From Enteractinococcus helveticum (GTDB lineage Bacteria > Actinomycetota > Actinomycetes > Actinomycetales > Micrococcaceae): a stretch of 17,930 bases of DNA. The translations under genes and the position numbers were made by a program. The stretch is taken from NCBI RefSeq assembly GCF_020742345.1, contig NZ_DYXC01000090.1, positions 1 through 17,930 on the forward strand, read 5' to 3'. Below, piece by piece: positions 1 through 7,090 of this stretch (position 1 is its first letter; each line of letters starts with the position of its first letter). Under the pieces are notes generated by a model. That model had not been told where the DNA came from, searched no databases, and saw only the letters and a program-made list of their open reading frames with translations.

Positions 1-756
1 TTGGATCCAGAACATGCTGCACAGCGGCATTTCGCCGACGTCGCCAGCACCGTCCGCTCCATGATGCCTGAACACCTCCACGGCGAGGTAGAACGGTATT
101 TTCGTCACGCAATTGATTCGCCGGGGGCTCACGAGGCTGCGTTATTGGAACGCATTGCCGAACTGAGCCTTGATTCAAGTGATACGTGGGATACGATCAT
201 TTTTGACACGGCCCCCACTGGACACACGATCCGCTTGCTGGAAATGCCGCAACTTCTGACTGTCTGGGCAGAGGGCATGATGGGCCGGGCCAAAAAGACC
301 GCACAATTTCACGCCGCAATGGAAGCCTTGCCGGGTGACACACAGTTTTCAGAACCGAGCCCTGTTGCTGAACGCAACGCAAAGATACGTGCGATTTTGG
401 AGCGACGGGGCCAGCTGTTCCGAACATTTTATGCTGCGCTCACTTCGAAGAAGACAACTGGCTTCGTTATTGTGACGTTGGCTGAGCGAATGCCTGTGGC
501 TGAAACACTTGAGCTGAAAGAACAGCTCAAGGACGCGAAAATCCCAATTGCAGGTGTTATTGTCAACCGTCGTTCGCCGTCGGACGCCGGAAAATTGCTT
601 GCGCTGCGCAGACAGAACGAAGATGACCACCTATCAACACTGACCAAAAGCATGCAGAAAATTCCGGTAGTCCAAGTCGATCTTCAAGAACGCGAACCAA
701 CCGGTTTTCAGGCTCTGGAGGCTTTCTCGGAGCAGCTTTCCGCGTATCTCCAGTAG
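1..756 (+). CDS. arsA: ArsA/GET3-family anion-transporting ATPase, C-terminal part (5' truncated by window edge)
   Basis: This is the C-terminal 251 residues of an ArsA-type soluble ATPase, the family that energises arsenite efflux through ArsB or escorts membrane proteins (GET3). The hallmark switch motif DTAPTGHTIRLL is present, with its Asp at about residue 69 of the visible part, followed by the usual helical and Rossmann C-terminal segments and a VIVNRR strand. The P-loop (GKGGVGKT type) that should lie upstream is absent because the gene starts outside the window. The TTG at base 1 reads as an internal Leu of an LDPE segment rather than a start. The family is usually longer than 300 residues, which fits the loss of about the first quarter to third. 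It converges on the two-component genes with 48 bp between stops. No arsR, arsB or arsC is visible, so the arsenic role is inferred from family only. Confidence 0.85.
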   Translation: MDPEHAAQRHFADVASTVRSMMPEHLHGEVERYFRHAIDSPGAHEAALLERIAELSLDSSDTWDTIIFDTAPTGHTIRLLEMPQLLTVWAEGMMGRAKKTAQFHAAMEALPGDTQFSEPSPVAERNAKIRAILERRGQLFRTFYAALTSKKTTGFVIVTLAERMPVAETLELKEQLKDAKIPIAGVIVNRRSPSDAGKLLALRRQNEDDHLSTLTKSMQKIPVVQVDLQEREPTGFQALEAFSEQLSAYLQ

Positions 757-804
757 ACCGGCGTCGTCACCAAGCAAAGCAGCAATACCTTTGTAATCTA
801 TTGG

Positions 805-1461
805 TTAGATGAGTCGCTGTGATCGAGCAGTGTCGATGGCCGCAGTCCGGTTGGTGACATTCAACTTTTGGTAAATATGCACCAGGTGGGTTTTTACGGT
901 TGCTTCCGAAATGAACAGTGACTGGGCCAGTTGTTTATTTGTTGCACCCGTGGCCAAGAGCTCTAGCAGTTCTATTTCTCGCGAGGAAAGGCTCTGTTGT
1001 GGCTGCTGCATGCGGTGCATCAAGAGTGCAGCAATTTCGGTAGACAAAGTTTGCTTTCCTGCAGCAGTGTCGAGGATCGCCTGCCGCAATTTTTCGGGTT
1101 CGGCGTCTTTGAGCAAGTAGCCTTTGGCGCCGGCATCCACGGCGGCCATGACATCTGATTGCGTATCGTAAGTGGTCAAAATCAGCACCGGCGGGCCATT
1201 TTGCTCTTTGAGTCGCCGCGTCGTGGTAATCCCGTCCAAACCGGGCATCTCAATATCCATCACTACCACGTCGATTGCTTCGACGTCCGGGTCATTTTGC
1301 TGCCGGGAGGCTGTCACTATATCGAGTGCTTCTGCGCCATCGGCGGCTTCACCTACCACCCGGACACCGTCCAAGCCCTCTAATAATGCTCGTAACCCAC
1401 TGCGTACCACCGGGTGGTCATCAACGAGCAGTACTCTGATGATTTGCACGGACTGGGTCAC
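805..1461 (-). CDS. NarL/FixJ-family response regulator
   Basis: This 218-residue DNA-binding response regulator is the output half of a two-component system. The receiver domain (about 8-130) shows the acidic pair D14-D15, phosphoacceptor D69 in VVVMDIEMPG, T96/T97 and K118 in GYLLKDA. The LuxR-type helix-turn-helix (about 157-213) shows LSSREIELLELLA, NKQLAQSLFISEATVKTHL and the closing IYQKLNVTNRTAAI. A somewhat long loop before D69 (about residues 50-62, rich in Gln, Asn and Asp) is the only unusual part. The start is GTG at 1461, preceded by a strong AGGAGG about 5 nt away, and it overlaps the kinase stop as GTGA, so the pair is translationally coupled. Its likely targets are the divergent ABC transporter promoter and its own operon. 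Confidence 0.95.
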   Translation of the reverse strand: MTQSVQIIRVLLVDDHPVVRSGLRALLEGLDGVRVVGEAADGAEALDIVTASRQQNDPDVEAIDVVVMDIEMPGLDGITTTRRLKEQNGPPVLILTTYDTQSDVMAAVDAGAKGYLLKDAEPEKLRQAILDTAAGKQTLSTEIAALLMHRMQQPQQSLSSREIELLELLATGATNKQLAQSLFISEATVKTHLVHIYQKLNVTNRTAAIDTARSQRLI

Positions 1462-2810
1462 AAATCCTCCTGGACGGCGGGGAGCGTTGAGGCACTGGTC
1501 AGTGGAATGCGCGAGGCCACCACGGTGCCTTCACCCGGTGTCGACTCGACAGTCAGACTCCCATTGAGTACGGCCAAGCGTTGACGCAGCCCATAGAGTC
1601 CATATCCGCCGGATTCGCCGTCTGGGTGCTGGTCTGGTGGCACTGTAAATCCCGGATAGAACGCCTCAGGCATGGTAAAGCCGACGCCGTTATCAAAAAT
1701 ATCTACGGTCAATTCGTCGTCCCAAATTCCCACCGTGATGACTACTTGAGTGGCCTGGGCATGGGCGGCAACATTGCCCAACCCCACTTGAACCGTCCGC
1801 ACCACAGCGGCACTGATCGGTGACGGTAATTGGGTCGGGGAGGTTTCTCCCTCCCACCGCAGGTGCATGCTCACCGGTTGGTGGCGCACCGCCAACTCTG
1901 TTTCATAACGTTTGGTCAACCGTTGCAGTTGGGTTCGCAGGGAGTCTGCTGGATCAGCTGTTCCGAGGTGTTGGATTAAACCACGGGCCTCAGTCAGATT
2001 GGCTGCCGCGGTTTCTTCAATCAACTCCAGGCTCTGCTGAGTAGGCGGCGAGAGTTCGTGAGACTGCCGGGCGGCGCGACTGACCAGCACAATCGAAGAG
2101 AACCCCTGGGCGAGGGTGTCATGAATTTCCCGTGCTAGGCGCTCGCGTTCTTCTAGCTGTCCGGCTCGATGTTCCGTGGCAGCCAGGTCAGTTTGAGCCG
2201 CCTGCAGTGCGGCGGCAACCCGTTGATGGTGTACTGCCTGGGCTAATAAGTGCCGATAGGCAGCCGAAATGAGCACAGCCAAAACAGCGCCGATGCCAGG
2301 ACCAATAATTGTGGCTAGATCCGGCGGTTGGGGACCGGTCGCACGAACTGCATCCCACCACGGCAAGAGCCAAGTTGCTGCCCACAACAGCACAACGGCC
2401 ACCACGCCGGCAACATTTCCCAGCAAATAGAGATAGAGAAACATCAGCGGGAATGCGACCCAAACGAAGGTTGGACTCAAAAATAACAGGACGAGCCACA
2501 ACACAGTAATGGTACCCAGCCATGCCCAGCCCAATATTTTGGTGCGAGCATGGGCAGGTTTGGCATCGTGACGGTACCACCGGTATTCACGTGAAGTACC
2601 CAGCACATAGACCAGAGCCAGCACAGCAGCCAATAACGTGACCACCAACATTCGATGCATTGGCGGGGCGGCCACCGCACCGGATGGGAAGAAGGCTCGC
2701 ACCAGGCCCAGCCCCAGTAACACCGCGAACATAACGTGCAAACCAACTCGCAGCACGCGCAGCACCGGAGAACGCTCTGGTGCTGCAAGGGATGTGGGCG
2801 TGGCAGTCAT
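1458..2810 (-). CDS. Membrane sensor histidine kinase, HisKA_3/NarL-partner type
   Basis: This 450-residue kinase autophosphorylates and passes phosphate to the overlapping response regulator. Residues about 15-190 hold five or six hydrophobic membrane segments (near 21-40, 54-70, 92-112, 114-145 and 163-185) with almost no extracellular domain, so it is probably an intramembrane-sensing kinase. A short coiled coil (about 195-225) leads into the HisKA_3 box REIHDTLAQGFSSI with phospho-acceptor H230. The HATPase_c domain has an N-box-like GNVAAHA (N346), G1 box DNGVG (373-377) and a glycine-rich GGYGLYGLRQRL (401-412). ATG 2810 has no convincing ribosome site. A TACGGT hexamer lies exactly 6 nt upstream, so a leaderless mRNA is plausible. 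The divergent ABC transporter next door is the natural output of the system. Confidence 0.94.
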   Translation of the reverse strand: MTATPTSLAAPERSPVLRVLRVGLHVMFAVLLGLGLVRAFFPSGAVAAPPMHRMLVVTLLAAVLALVYVLGTSREYRWYRHDAKPAHARTKILGWAWLGTITVLWLVLLFLSPTFVWVAFPLMFLYLYLLGNVAGVVAVVLLWAATWLLPWWDAVRATGPQPPDLATIIGPGIGAVLAVLISAAYRHLLAQAVHHQRVAAALQAAQTDLAATEHRAGQLEERERLAREIHDTLAQGFSSIVLVSRAARQSHELSPPTQQSLELIEETAAANLTEARGLIQHLGTADPADSLRTQLQRLTKRYETELAVRHQPVSMHLRWEGETSPTQLPSPISAAVVRTVQVGLGNVAAHAQATQVVITVGIWDDELTVDIFDNGVGFTMPEAFYPGFTVPPDQHPDGESGGYGLYGLRQRLAVLNGSLTVESTPGEGTVVASRIPLTSASTLPAVQEDL

Positions 2811-2816
2811 GTCTCT

Positions 2817-2822
2817 ACCGTA
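2817..2822 (-). promoter_or_regulatory. Putative -10 element of the kinase gene (leaderless start)
   Basis: On the minus strand TACGGT matches the actinobacterial TAnnnT -10 pattern and sits 6 nt (AGAGAC) before the ATG at 2810. That would place transcription initiation at or next to the A of the start codon. No Shine-Dalgarno sequence is visible. No good -35 is seen at normal spacing; TTGATT lies 20 bp further upstream, inside the inverted-repeat region. Confidence 0.4.
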
Positions 2823-2844
2823 GCGACAATCGGGTCAGACGGAA

Positions 2845-2874
2845 TCAACCAAAAGGTTGACTACCAAATCAACC
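2845..2874. promoter_or_regulatory. Inverted/direct repeat operator candidate between kinase and ABC permease
   Basis: TCAACC (2845-2850), GGTTGA (2855-2860) and TCAACC (2869-2874) make two overlapping inverted repeats: 6-bp arms with a 4-bp spacer, and 6-bp arms with an 8-bp spacer. The outer copies are direct repeats 24 bp apart, and both extend to AATCAACC. A TTGACT that could serve as a -35 for the permease (2857-2862) is embedded. The position between divergent two-component and transporter genes is where a NarL-type regulator would bind. That role is inference. Confidence 0.45.
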
Positions 2875-2956
2875 CATTCCACGATGTCGTTCTATGCGTG
2901 AAACAGCAGACTGGATTCACTACCGAAACCACCAAATTTTCAAAGGACACGATTCC

Positions 2957-4063
2957 ATGTTTGTAGGCTTACGCGAAATACGAGAGGCCAAAGGGCGGTT
3001 CACGCTCATGGGCGCCGTCGTGGGGATGATCACCCTGTTGCTGGTGATGCTCACCGGGCTCACAGCGGGCCTGGGAGCCCAAAATACGGCGGGGCTCGCC
3101 GCGTTGGATCCAGCCGGCTACGTCTTCGGTAATGCTGCCATTGATGAGGCACCGGAAGACCTGACCTTTGTTGAATCATCGGTCACCAGCCAGGATCAGC
3201 AAGCCTGGGCCGCAACTGAAGGCGTTGACGACGCCGTGCCAGTGGGCATGGCACAGACCCTGCTAACCGCTGAATCCTCTGGGTCTGTTGCCGTTTGGGG
3301 CATACCGGAGGGCTCCGGCCTCGTTGAACACACCGCATCACCCGCACTACACGGTGCCACTGAACCCAGCGCGGACGGCGTGGTGCTGTCTGAATCCATT
3401 GCCGAAGACCAGAACTTGCACGTGGGCGACGCCGTGACCATCGGGCCCATTGATCTGACCGTTGAAGGCATTGTGGACGACCAATGGTATTCACACTCCG
3501 CCATTGTCTGGGTGACCACCGAATCCTGGCAGGCCATGACCCACGCAGAAGACCAAGTACTTGGCAACGTGCTGGCCATCTTTGGTACTGAAGACGCCAC
3601 CGCCTGGGATGCAACTGTCGATTCCACCGCAACCGTGAACACGAGTGTTTCTGAATCATTCCAAGCTTTACCTGCTTACTCATCAGAATCTGGTTCGCTG
3701 ACGATGATGCAAGGATTTCTCTACGCCATTTCAGCCTTGGTTATCGTTTCGTTTGTCACCGTCTGGACCATCCAGCGCACCCGAGATCTTGCTGTCCTCC
3801 GAGCCCTGGGTGCTTCCAGCGGCTACCTCATGAAAGATTCTCTTGGCCAAGCCGCCGTCATTCTGGCGGTCGGTGTTGTTGCCGGTGCAAGCCTGGGTGC
3901 CGGGCTCGGTGCGCTCGCGGCAACCGCTGTACCGGTGAGGTTGTCTGCACTGACCGTCATCTCCCCTGCCGTAGGCATCTGGGTCTTAGGAGTACTGGGT
4001 TCTGCCGTTGCAGTACGTCGTGTTTCAAAAGTCGACCCATTGTTAGCCCTGGGTGGCAACTAA
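2957..4063 (+). CDS. ABC transporter permease, FtsX/MacB-like
   Basis: This 368-residue membrane component has the FtsX/MacB-type layout. A transmembrane helix near 17-38 (TLMGAVVGMITLLLVMLTGL) is followed by an extracytoplasmic domain of about 210 residues and then three helices near 252-272, 296-325 and 334-352. The cytoplasmic segment TIQRTRDLAVLRALGASSGYL matches the typical 'R..dla.lralGas' coupling region, and the C terminus is VRRVSKVDPLLALGG, also typical. I chose ATG 2957 because AAAGGA (2942-2947) lies 9 nt upstream. An upstream in-frame ATG at 2894 lacks a ribosome site and adds a non-membrane-like extension. The partner ATPase follows after 50 bp. The arrangement with a divergent two-component system suggests stress- or drug-induced export or membrane protection. 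The substrate is unknown. Confidence 0.9.
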   Translation: MFVGLREIREAKGRFTLMGAVVGMITLLLVMLTGLTAGLGAQNTAGLAALDPAGYVFGNAAIDEAPEDLTFVESSVTSQDQQAWAATEGVDDAVPVGMAQTLLTAESSGSVAVWGIPEGSGLVEHTASPALHGATEPSADGVVLSESIAEDQNLHVGDAVTIGPIDLTVEGIVDDQWYSHSAIVWVTTESWQAMTHAEDQVLGNVLAIFGTEDATAWDATVDSTATVNTSVSESFQALPAYSSESGSLTMMQGFLYAISALVIVSFVTVWTIQRTRDLAVLRALGASSGYLMKDSLGQAAVILAVGVVAGASLGAGLGALAATAVPVRLSALTVISPAVGIWVLGVLGSAVAVRRVSKVDPLLALGGN

Positions 4064-4069
4064 TTCCCG

Positions 4070-4092
4070 CAGCGCACTGTGCTGAATTTTTT
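4070..4092 (+). terminator. Terminator-like hairpin within the ABC operon (possible attenuator)
   Basis: CAGCGC (4070-4075) pairs with GTGCTG (4079-4084) around a 3-nt loop, giving six pairs including one G-U. AA and a run of six T (4087-4092) follow. It lies 7 nt after the permease stop and 21 nt before the ATPase start. The stem is short, so partial termination is more likely than a full stop. Confidence 0.45.
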
Positions 4093-4113
4093 GTGTTTTC
4101 GAAAGGATTATTC

Positions 4114-4872
4114 ATGACTTCCACAACTCAACCCAACACTACTGTTGCAACAGCCATTGACCTGCATCAGGTGAGCCTGTTGTATCCGGACGGCCAAAAC
4201 CCGGACGGTAGCCCACGAACCGTCGCAGCTTTGGATCAGGTGAACTTCACGGCCGCAAAAGGTGAGCTCACCGCTTTGGTCGGGGAATCGGGGTCAGGTA
4301 AATCCTCCCTGCTGTCGGTTATCGGAGCACTTGTGCGACCAACTTCCGGCACTGTGCTGGTGGGCGATACGAATGTTGAAAAGCTCGACGACGCCGAACA
4401 AGCGCAGTTGCGTCGCGACACCGTGGGGTTGATTTTCCAACAGCCCAATCTGCTTAGCGCCCTGGGTGTGCGAGACCAATTGCTGGTCACTGACCACTTG
4501 CGCGGCCTTGGCGGTAAGGAACTCAAACTGCGCAGGGCTCGTGCGGATGAGCTGCTTGACGTCGTTGGTTTAGCTGATATGGCCGACCGGAAAATCCATG
4601 CCCTATCTGGTGGACAACGCCAACGAGTGAACATTGCACGGGCGCTGATGGGGACTCCGCAAGTGTTGTTGGCCGATGAACCAACTTCCGCGCTGGATCA
4701 GTCGCGCTCGCATGACATTATGCAGCTGTTGAAAACGCTGACTGAAGAGTTCTCGGTCGCCACTGTCGTTGTTACCCATGATCGAGGGCTAGTGCAATAT
4801 GCTGATCAAGAGGTGACTTTATCGGACGGTCGTGTCGTGTCCGCGGAACGAGTGGTAGCTAAGGCTATCTAA
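4114..4872 (+). CDS. ABC transporter ATP-binding protein (MacB/LolD-like)
   Basis: This 252-residue cytoplasmic ATPase is the natural partner of the permease upstream. All motifs are canonical: Walker A GESGSGKSS (57-65, K63), Q-loop LIFQQPNL (about 107-113), signature LSGGQ (164-168), Walker B VLLADEP with D188 and catalytic E189, D-loop SALD, and switch H222 in VVVTHD. The insert NPDGSPR near 29-35, between the first strands, is slightly longer than usual. ATG 4114 is chosen because GAAAGGA (4101-4107) sits 6 nt upstream. A GTG at 4093 lies inside the T-rich tail of the upstream hairpin and has no ribosome site. The gene ends 148 bp before the convergent HNH gene. Confidence 0.95.
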   Translation: MTSTTQPNTTVATAIDLHQVSLLYPDGQNPDGSPRTVAALDQVNFTAAKGELTALVGESGSGKSSLLSVIGALVRPTSGTVLVGDTNVEKLDDAEQAQLRRDTVGLIFQQPNLLSALGVRDQLLVTDHLRGLGGKELKLRRARADELLDVVGLADMADRKIHALSGGQRQRVNIARALMGTPQVLLADEPTSALDQSRSHDIMQLLKTLTEEFSVATVVVTHDRGLVQYADQEVTLSDGRVVSAERVVAKAI

Positions 4873-4939
4873 TATGCTGGCTGTCAGGCGATCTAACGGT
4901 CAGGCTCGCTGCGATTGCGGATGATCTTTGGTCTGTTAC

Positions 4940-4982
4940 CGCGTTGAGTCCGCTGAGCCTTGCACTGCAACGACGCAACGCG
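4940..4982. repeat. Inverted repeat between convergent genes
   Basis: CGCGTTG (4940-4946) and CAACGCG (4976-4982) are perfect 7-bp inverted arms 29 nt apart, with a smaller TTGCA/TGCAA inverted repeat inside (4960-4970). It lies between the convergent ABC ATPase and HNH genes. No T-run follows on either strand, so it is not a classic intrinsic terminator. Its role is unknown. Confidence 0.3.
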
Positions 4983-5020
4983 ACCCTACAGGAATGAATA
5001 GACCTAGCTATATGGCAGCG

Positions 5021-7090
5021 TTAGAGCGCCCATTGAATATTGCGAAGCAGCGGTTGATAAGGATCTAACCATCGGGCTGGTTGGAAGTAGTGGGTGCCGT
5101 CAATGGTGTGGATCGTCCACTTGCCGTTATGCACTTGACTATGGTGGTAGGTGCAGAGGGTAATTCCATTATCGATGTCGGTTTTACCGCCAAACTCCCA
5201 CGGCTTTATATGGTGGATATCGCACAAGGCAGCAACGATAGTGCACCCTGGAGCCCGGCATCCGCGATCGCGGGCAAGGATGGCGCGTCGTTGCGCACGA
5301 TTGAAAAATCGTTTGGTGCGGTGCTGATTCAACACGCTGTGGTATTTGTTCCAGATTTGCCCAACGATTTCGGAATCGCAGGTCAGGATCTTAATATCCT
5401 GCGGGCGAATGGAACCGACATTCATGGCTTCAGAGATGAAACCTGTCCATGGTGGTGGACTCTGGCCAGCCTGGTGTCTGGGGTCATAGCAGACCCCTTG
5501 CTGGGTGCTTTCCGGGTCTGAACGTCGGATCTCTGGTGGCACAATGCTGCTCGGACCGCGGGGTCTTCGCAGCTTCTCGGGGAGCATGCCGATATCGAGT
5601 GTCTGATAGGCCGTTTCGATATCTTGAACGATATGCAGTGTTGATGAAGCCCCGTGTGCACGTTTGATAGCTAATTCTCCGGGCGGGAACTTGCGGATGG
5701 CACGGAATAGGCCGATAAATATTGCTCCGAGCAGTTGCCCCGGTGATAGTTTCTCTATGTGATCGAGTTCTTCTTGGGTGACAGGGTCACCATTGGAATC
5801 TTTCGCTACTACCGAGTCTGGATCCTGATCGATTGTCAGATCTTCTAAGTTCGATGCATCGGGATCATAGAGCGGCTCGGTGTCGAACTCTCCTACATTT
5901 GATTCCTGATTGGTAGCTGTCGATGCATTGTCGTTGGTGGGCTCCTGTGAATCTGCGGTATCGGTTTGTGGTTTCGCTTCTTCTTGCTTCTGATCGAACA
6001 GAAATGCTTTGAGGTTGTCGTCAACTTTGACGGGTGCCCCATTTTTGTTGAGCTGTTCGAGAGCGAAACTCTTGTACTCAGCGAATACAGCTGGAGACAT
6101 ATGCATCCAAGCTTTGCCGGAGCCATCTGAATAGGCTTGATCTCGAAGAACATTGTCGGCTTGCTTGCGGAAAGCTTCTTCTAACGGTGGACCATCAGAG
6201 CAGATGTGATGAGCAATGGTGTCGGCCCAGCGTTTTCGCGCGGTATTGAACGCATCAGGATTTGAAGTCTCTGCTGCTTCGACGAGTGTGGGTTCAAACG
6301 CTATAAGCGCGGCATCCTTGTACCCTAGATCGGCTCCGACCTTCCTGGTGTACTTGGTGAGGTCGGCATCCATCCGAATGATCCGATCCAAGTTTTCTCC
6401 TGAGACCTTCCCGTCTTTAAACGATTCAGCGAGGTTTGAAAGCTTCGGCTGGTTCTCCTCCGCAGAGGGATTGATGCCAGCCTTCCACGTCACGTACTCT
6501 ATGCGGGCGTGAATTTGCTTCGTCTTAGTTCGGGAGAACCGCAGGACCTCTTTGAAGTACTCTGTACTATTTTTATAGGCCACAACTCCCACAGGGCTGC
6601 CGAAGTATTCGGGCTGTGAAGAAAATGCTGGCTGAAGCTGGCGGCAGAAGTGGGTGACGACAGCGTCTTGGGCATTTTCTAATTGCCGGGTGATTTCAGC
6701 AAAAATCGGTATAGTATCCCAAATATTTTCCGGGCTTTGTGGAACTGGTGGATTAGGAACAGCGTTGCCCTGTTGTTCGTCCGTCTTTTCATGCGCGACT
6801 GGTTCATCAGAATGTTCTTCATCTGCAGTGGCCTGACTATCCGAGGGGTCTTTTGACCGTGTATTGGATGTGCCGTTAAAACCCGACCAATCTTCACCAG
6901 CTGCCAAGGTGTACTGTGCGAATTCGTGAAAGGATGCAGGTTCTGCAGCACGCGCGACCAACTGATTCTTGAAAAACAAAGTCACGTAAGCCAACTGCGT
7001 GACGCTCAGATCATCGACAAATGACAGATCCGCGTGCTCAGGCAGAGGTACCTCGACACCAACGTCAGGTAATGAAGTGGTGACATCCAT
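5021..7090 (-). CDS. DUF222 domain / HNH endonuclease (13E12-repeat-family-like)
   Basis: This 689-residue protein carries an HNH nuclease domain near its C terminus (about 602-655). The order is Cys pair C611/C616, C623, the DIHHIKPW segment with H626/H627, N641 in DIDN, C646 and HH 649-650, which is the zinc-plus-metal HNH pattern of actinobacterial DUF222-HNH proteins. The long helical region about 120-365 matches DUF222 in style. Two acidic, Gln/Asn/Thr/Ser-rich linkers that look disordered (about 70-121 and 368-438) interrupt the folded parts and make it longer than many family members. ATG 7090 has GAGAGGG 7-8 nt upstream. Codon use is visibly more AT-rich than the genes at 9.9-15.7 kb. 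The family is common in actinobacteria, often multicopy, and its biological role is not established. DNA cleavage is inferred. Confidence 0.88.
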   Translation of the reverse strand: MDVTTSLPDVGVEVPLPEHADLSFVDDLSVTQLAYVTLFFKNQLVARAAEPASFHEFAQYTLAAGEDWSGFNGTSNTRSKDPSDSQATADEEHSDEPVAHEKTDEQQGNAVPNPPVPQSPENIWDTIPIFAEITRQLENAQDAVVTHFCRQLQPAFSSQPEYFGSPVGVVAYKNSTEYFKEVLRFSRTKTKQIHARIEYVTWKAGINPSAEENQPKLSNLAESFKDGKVSGENLDRIIRMDADLTKYTRKVGADLGYKDAALIAFEPTLVEAAETSNPDAFNTARKRWADTIAHHICSDGPPLEEAFRKQADNVLRDQAYSDGSGKAWMHMSPAVFAEYKSFALEQLNKNGAPVKVDDNLKAFLFDQKQEEAKPQTDTADSQEPTNDNASTATNQESNVGEFDTEPLYDPDASNLEDLTIDQDPDSVVAKDSNGDPVTQEELDHIEKLSPGQLLGAIFIGLFRAIRKFPPGELAIKRAHGASSTLHIVQDIETAYQTLDIGMLPEKLRRPRGPSSIVPPEIRRSDPESTQQGVCYDPRHQAGQSPPPWTGFISEAMNVGSIRPQDIKILTCDSEIVGQIWNKYHSVLNQHRTKRFFNRAQRRAILARDRGCRAPGCTIVAALCDIHHIKPWEFGGKTDIDNGITLCTYHHSQVHNGKWTIHTIDGTHYFQPARWLDPYQPLLRNIQWAL

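Noticed and set aside
1..3. TTG at the first base as a gene start
   Set aside because: The ArsA family needs an N-terminal P-loop upstream, so the gene continues beyond the window and this codon is an internal Leu.
5081..5521. Plus-strand reading frame (146 codons) opposite the HNH domain
   Set aside because: It lies antisense to the conserved HNH nuclease motifs, which fix the coding strand, and has no ribosome site.
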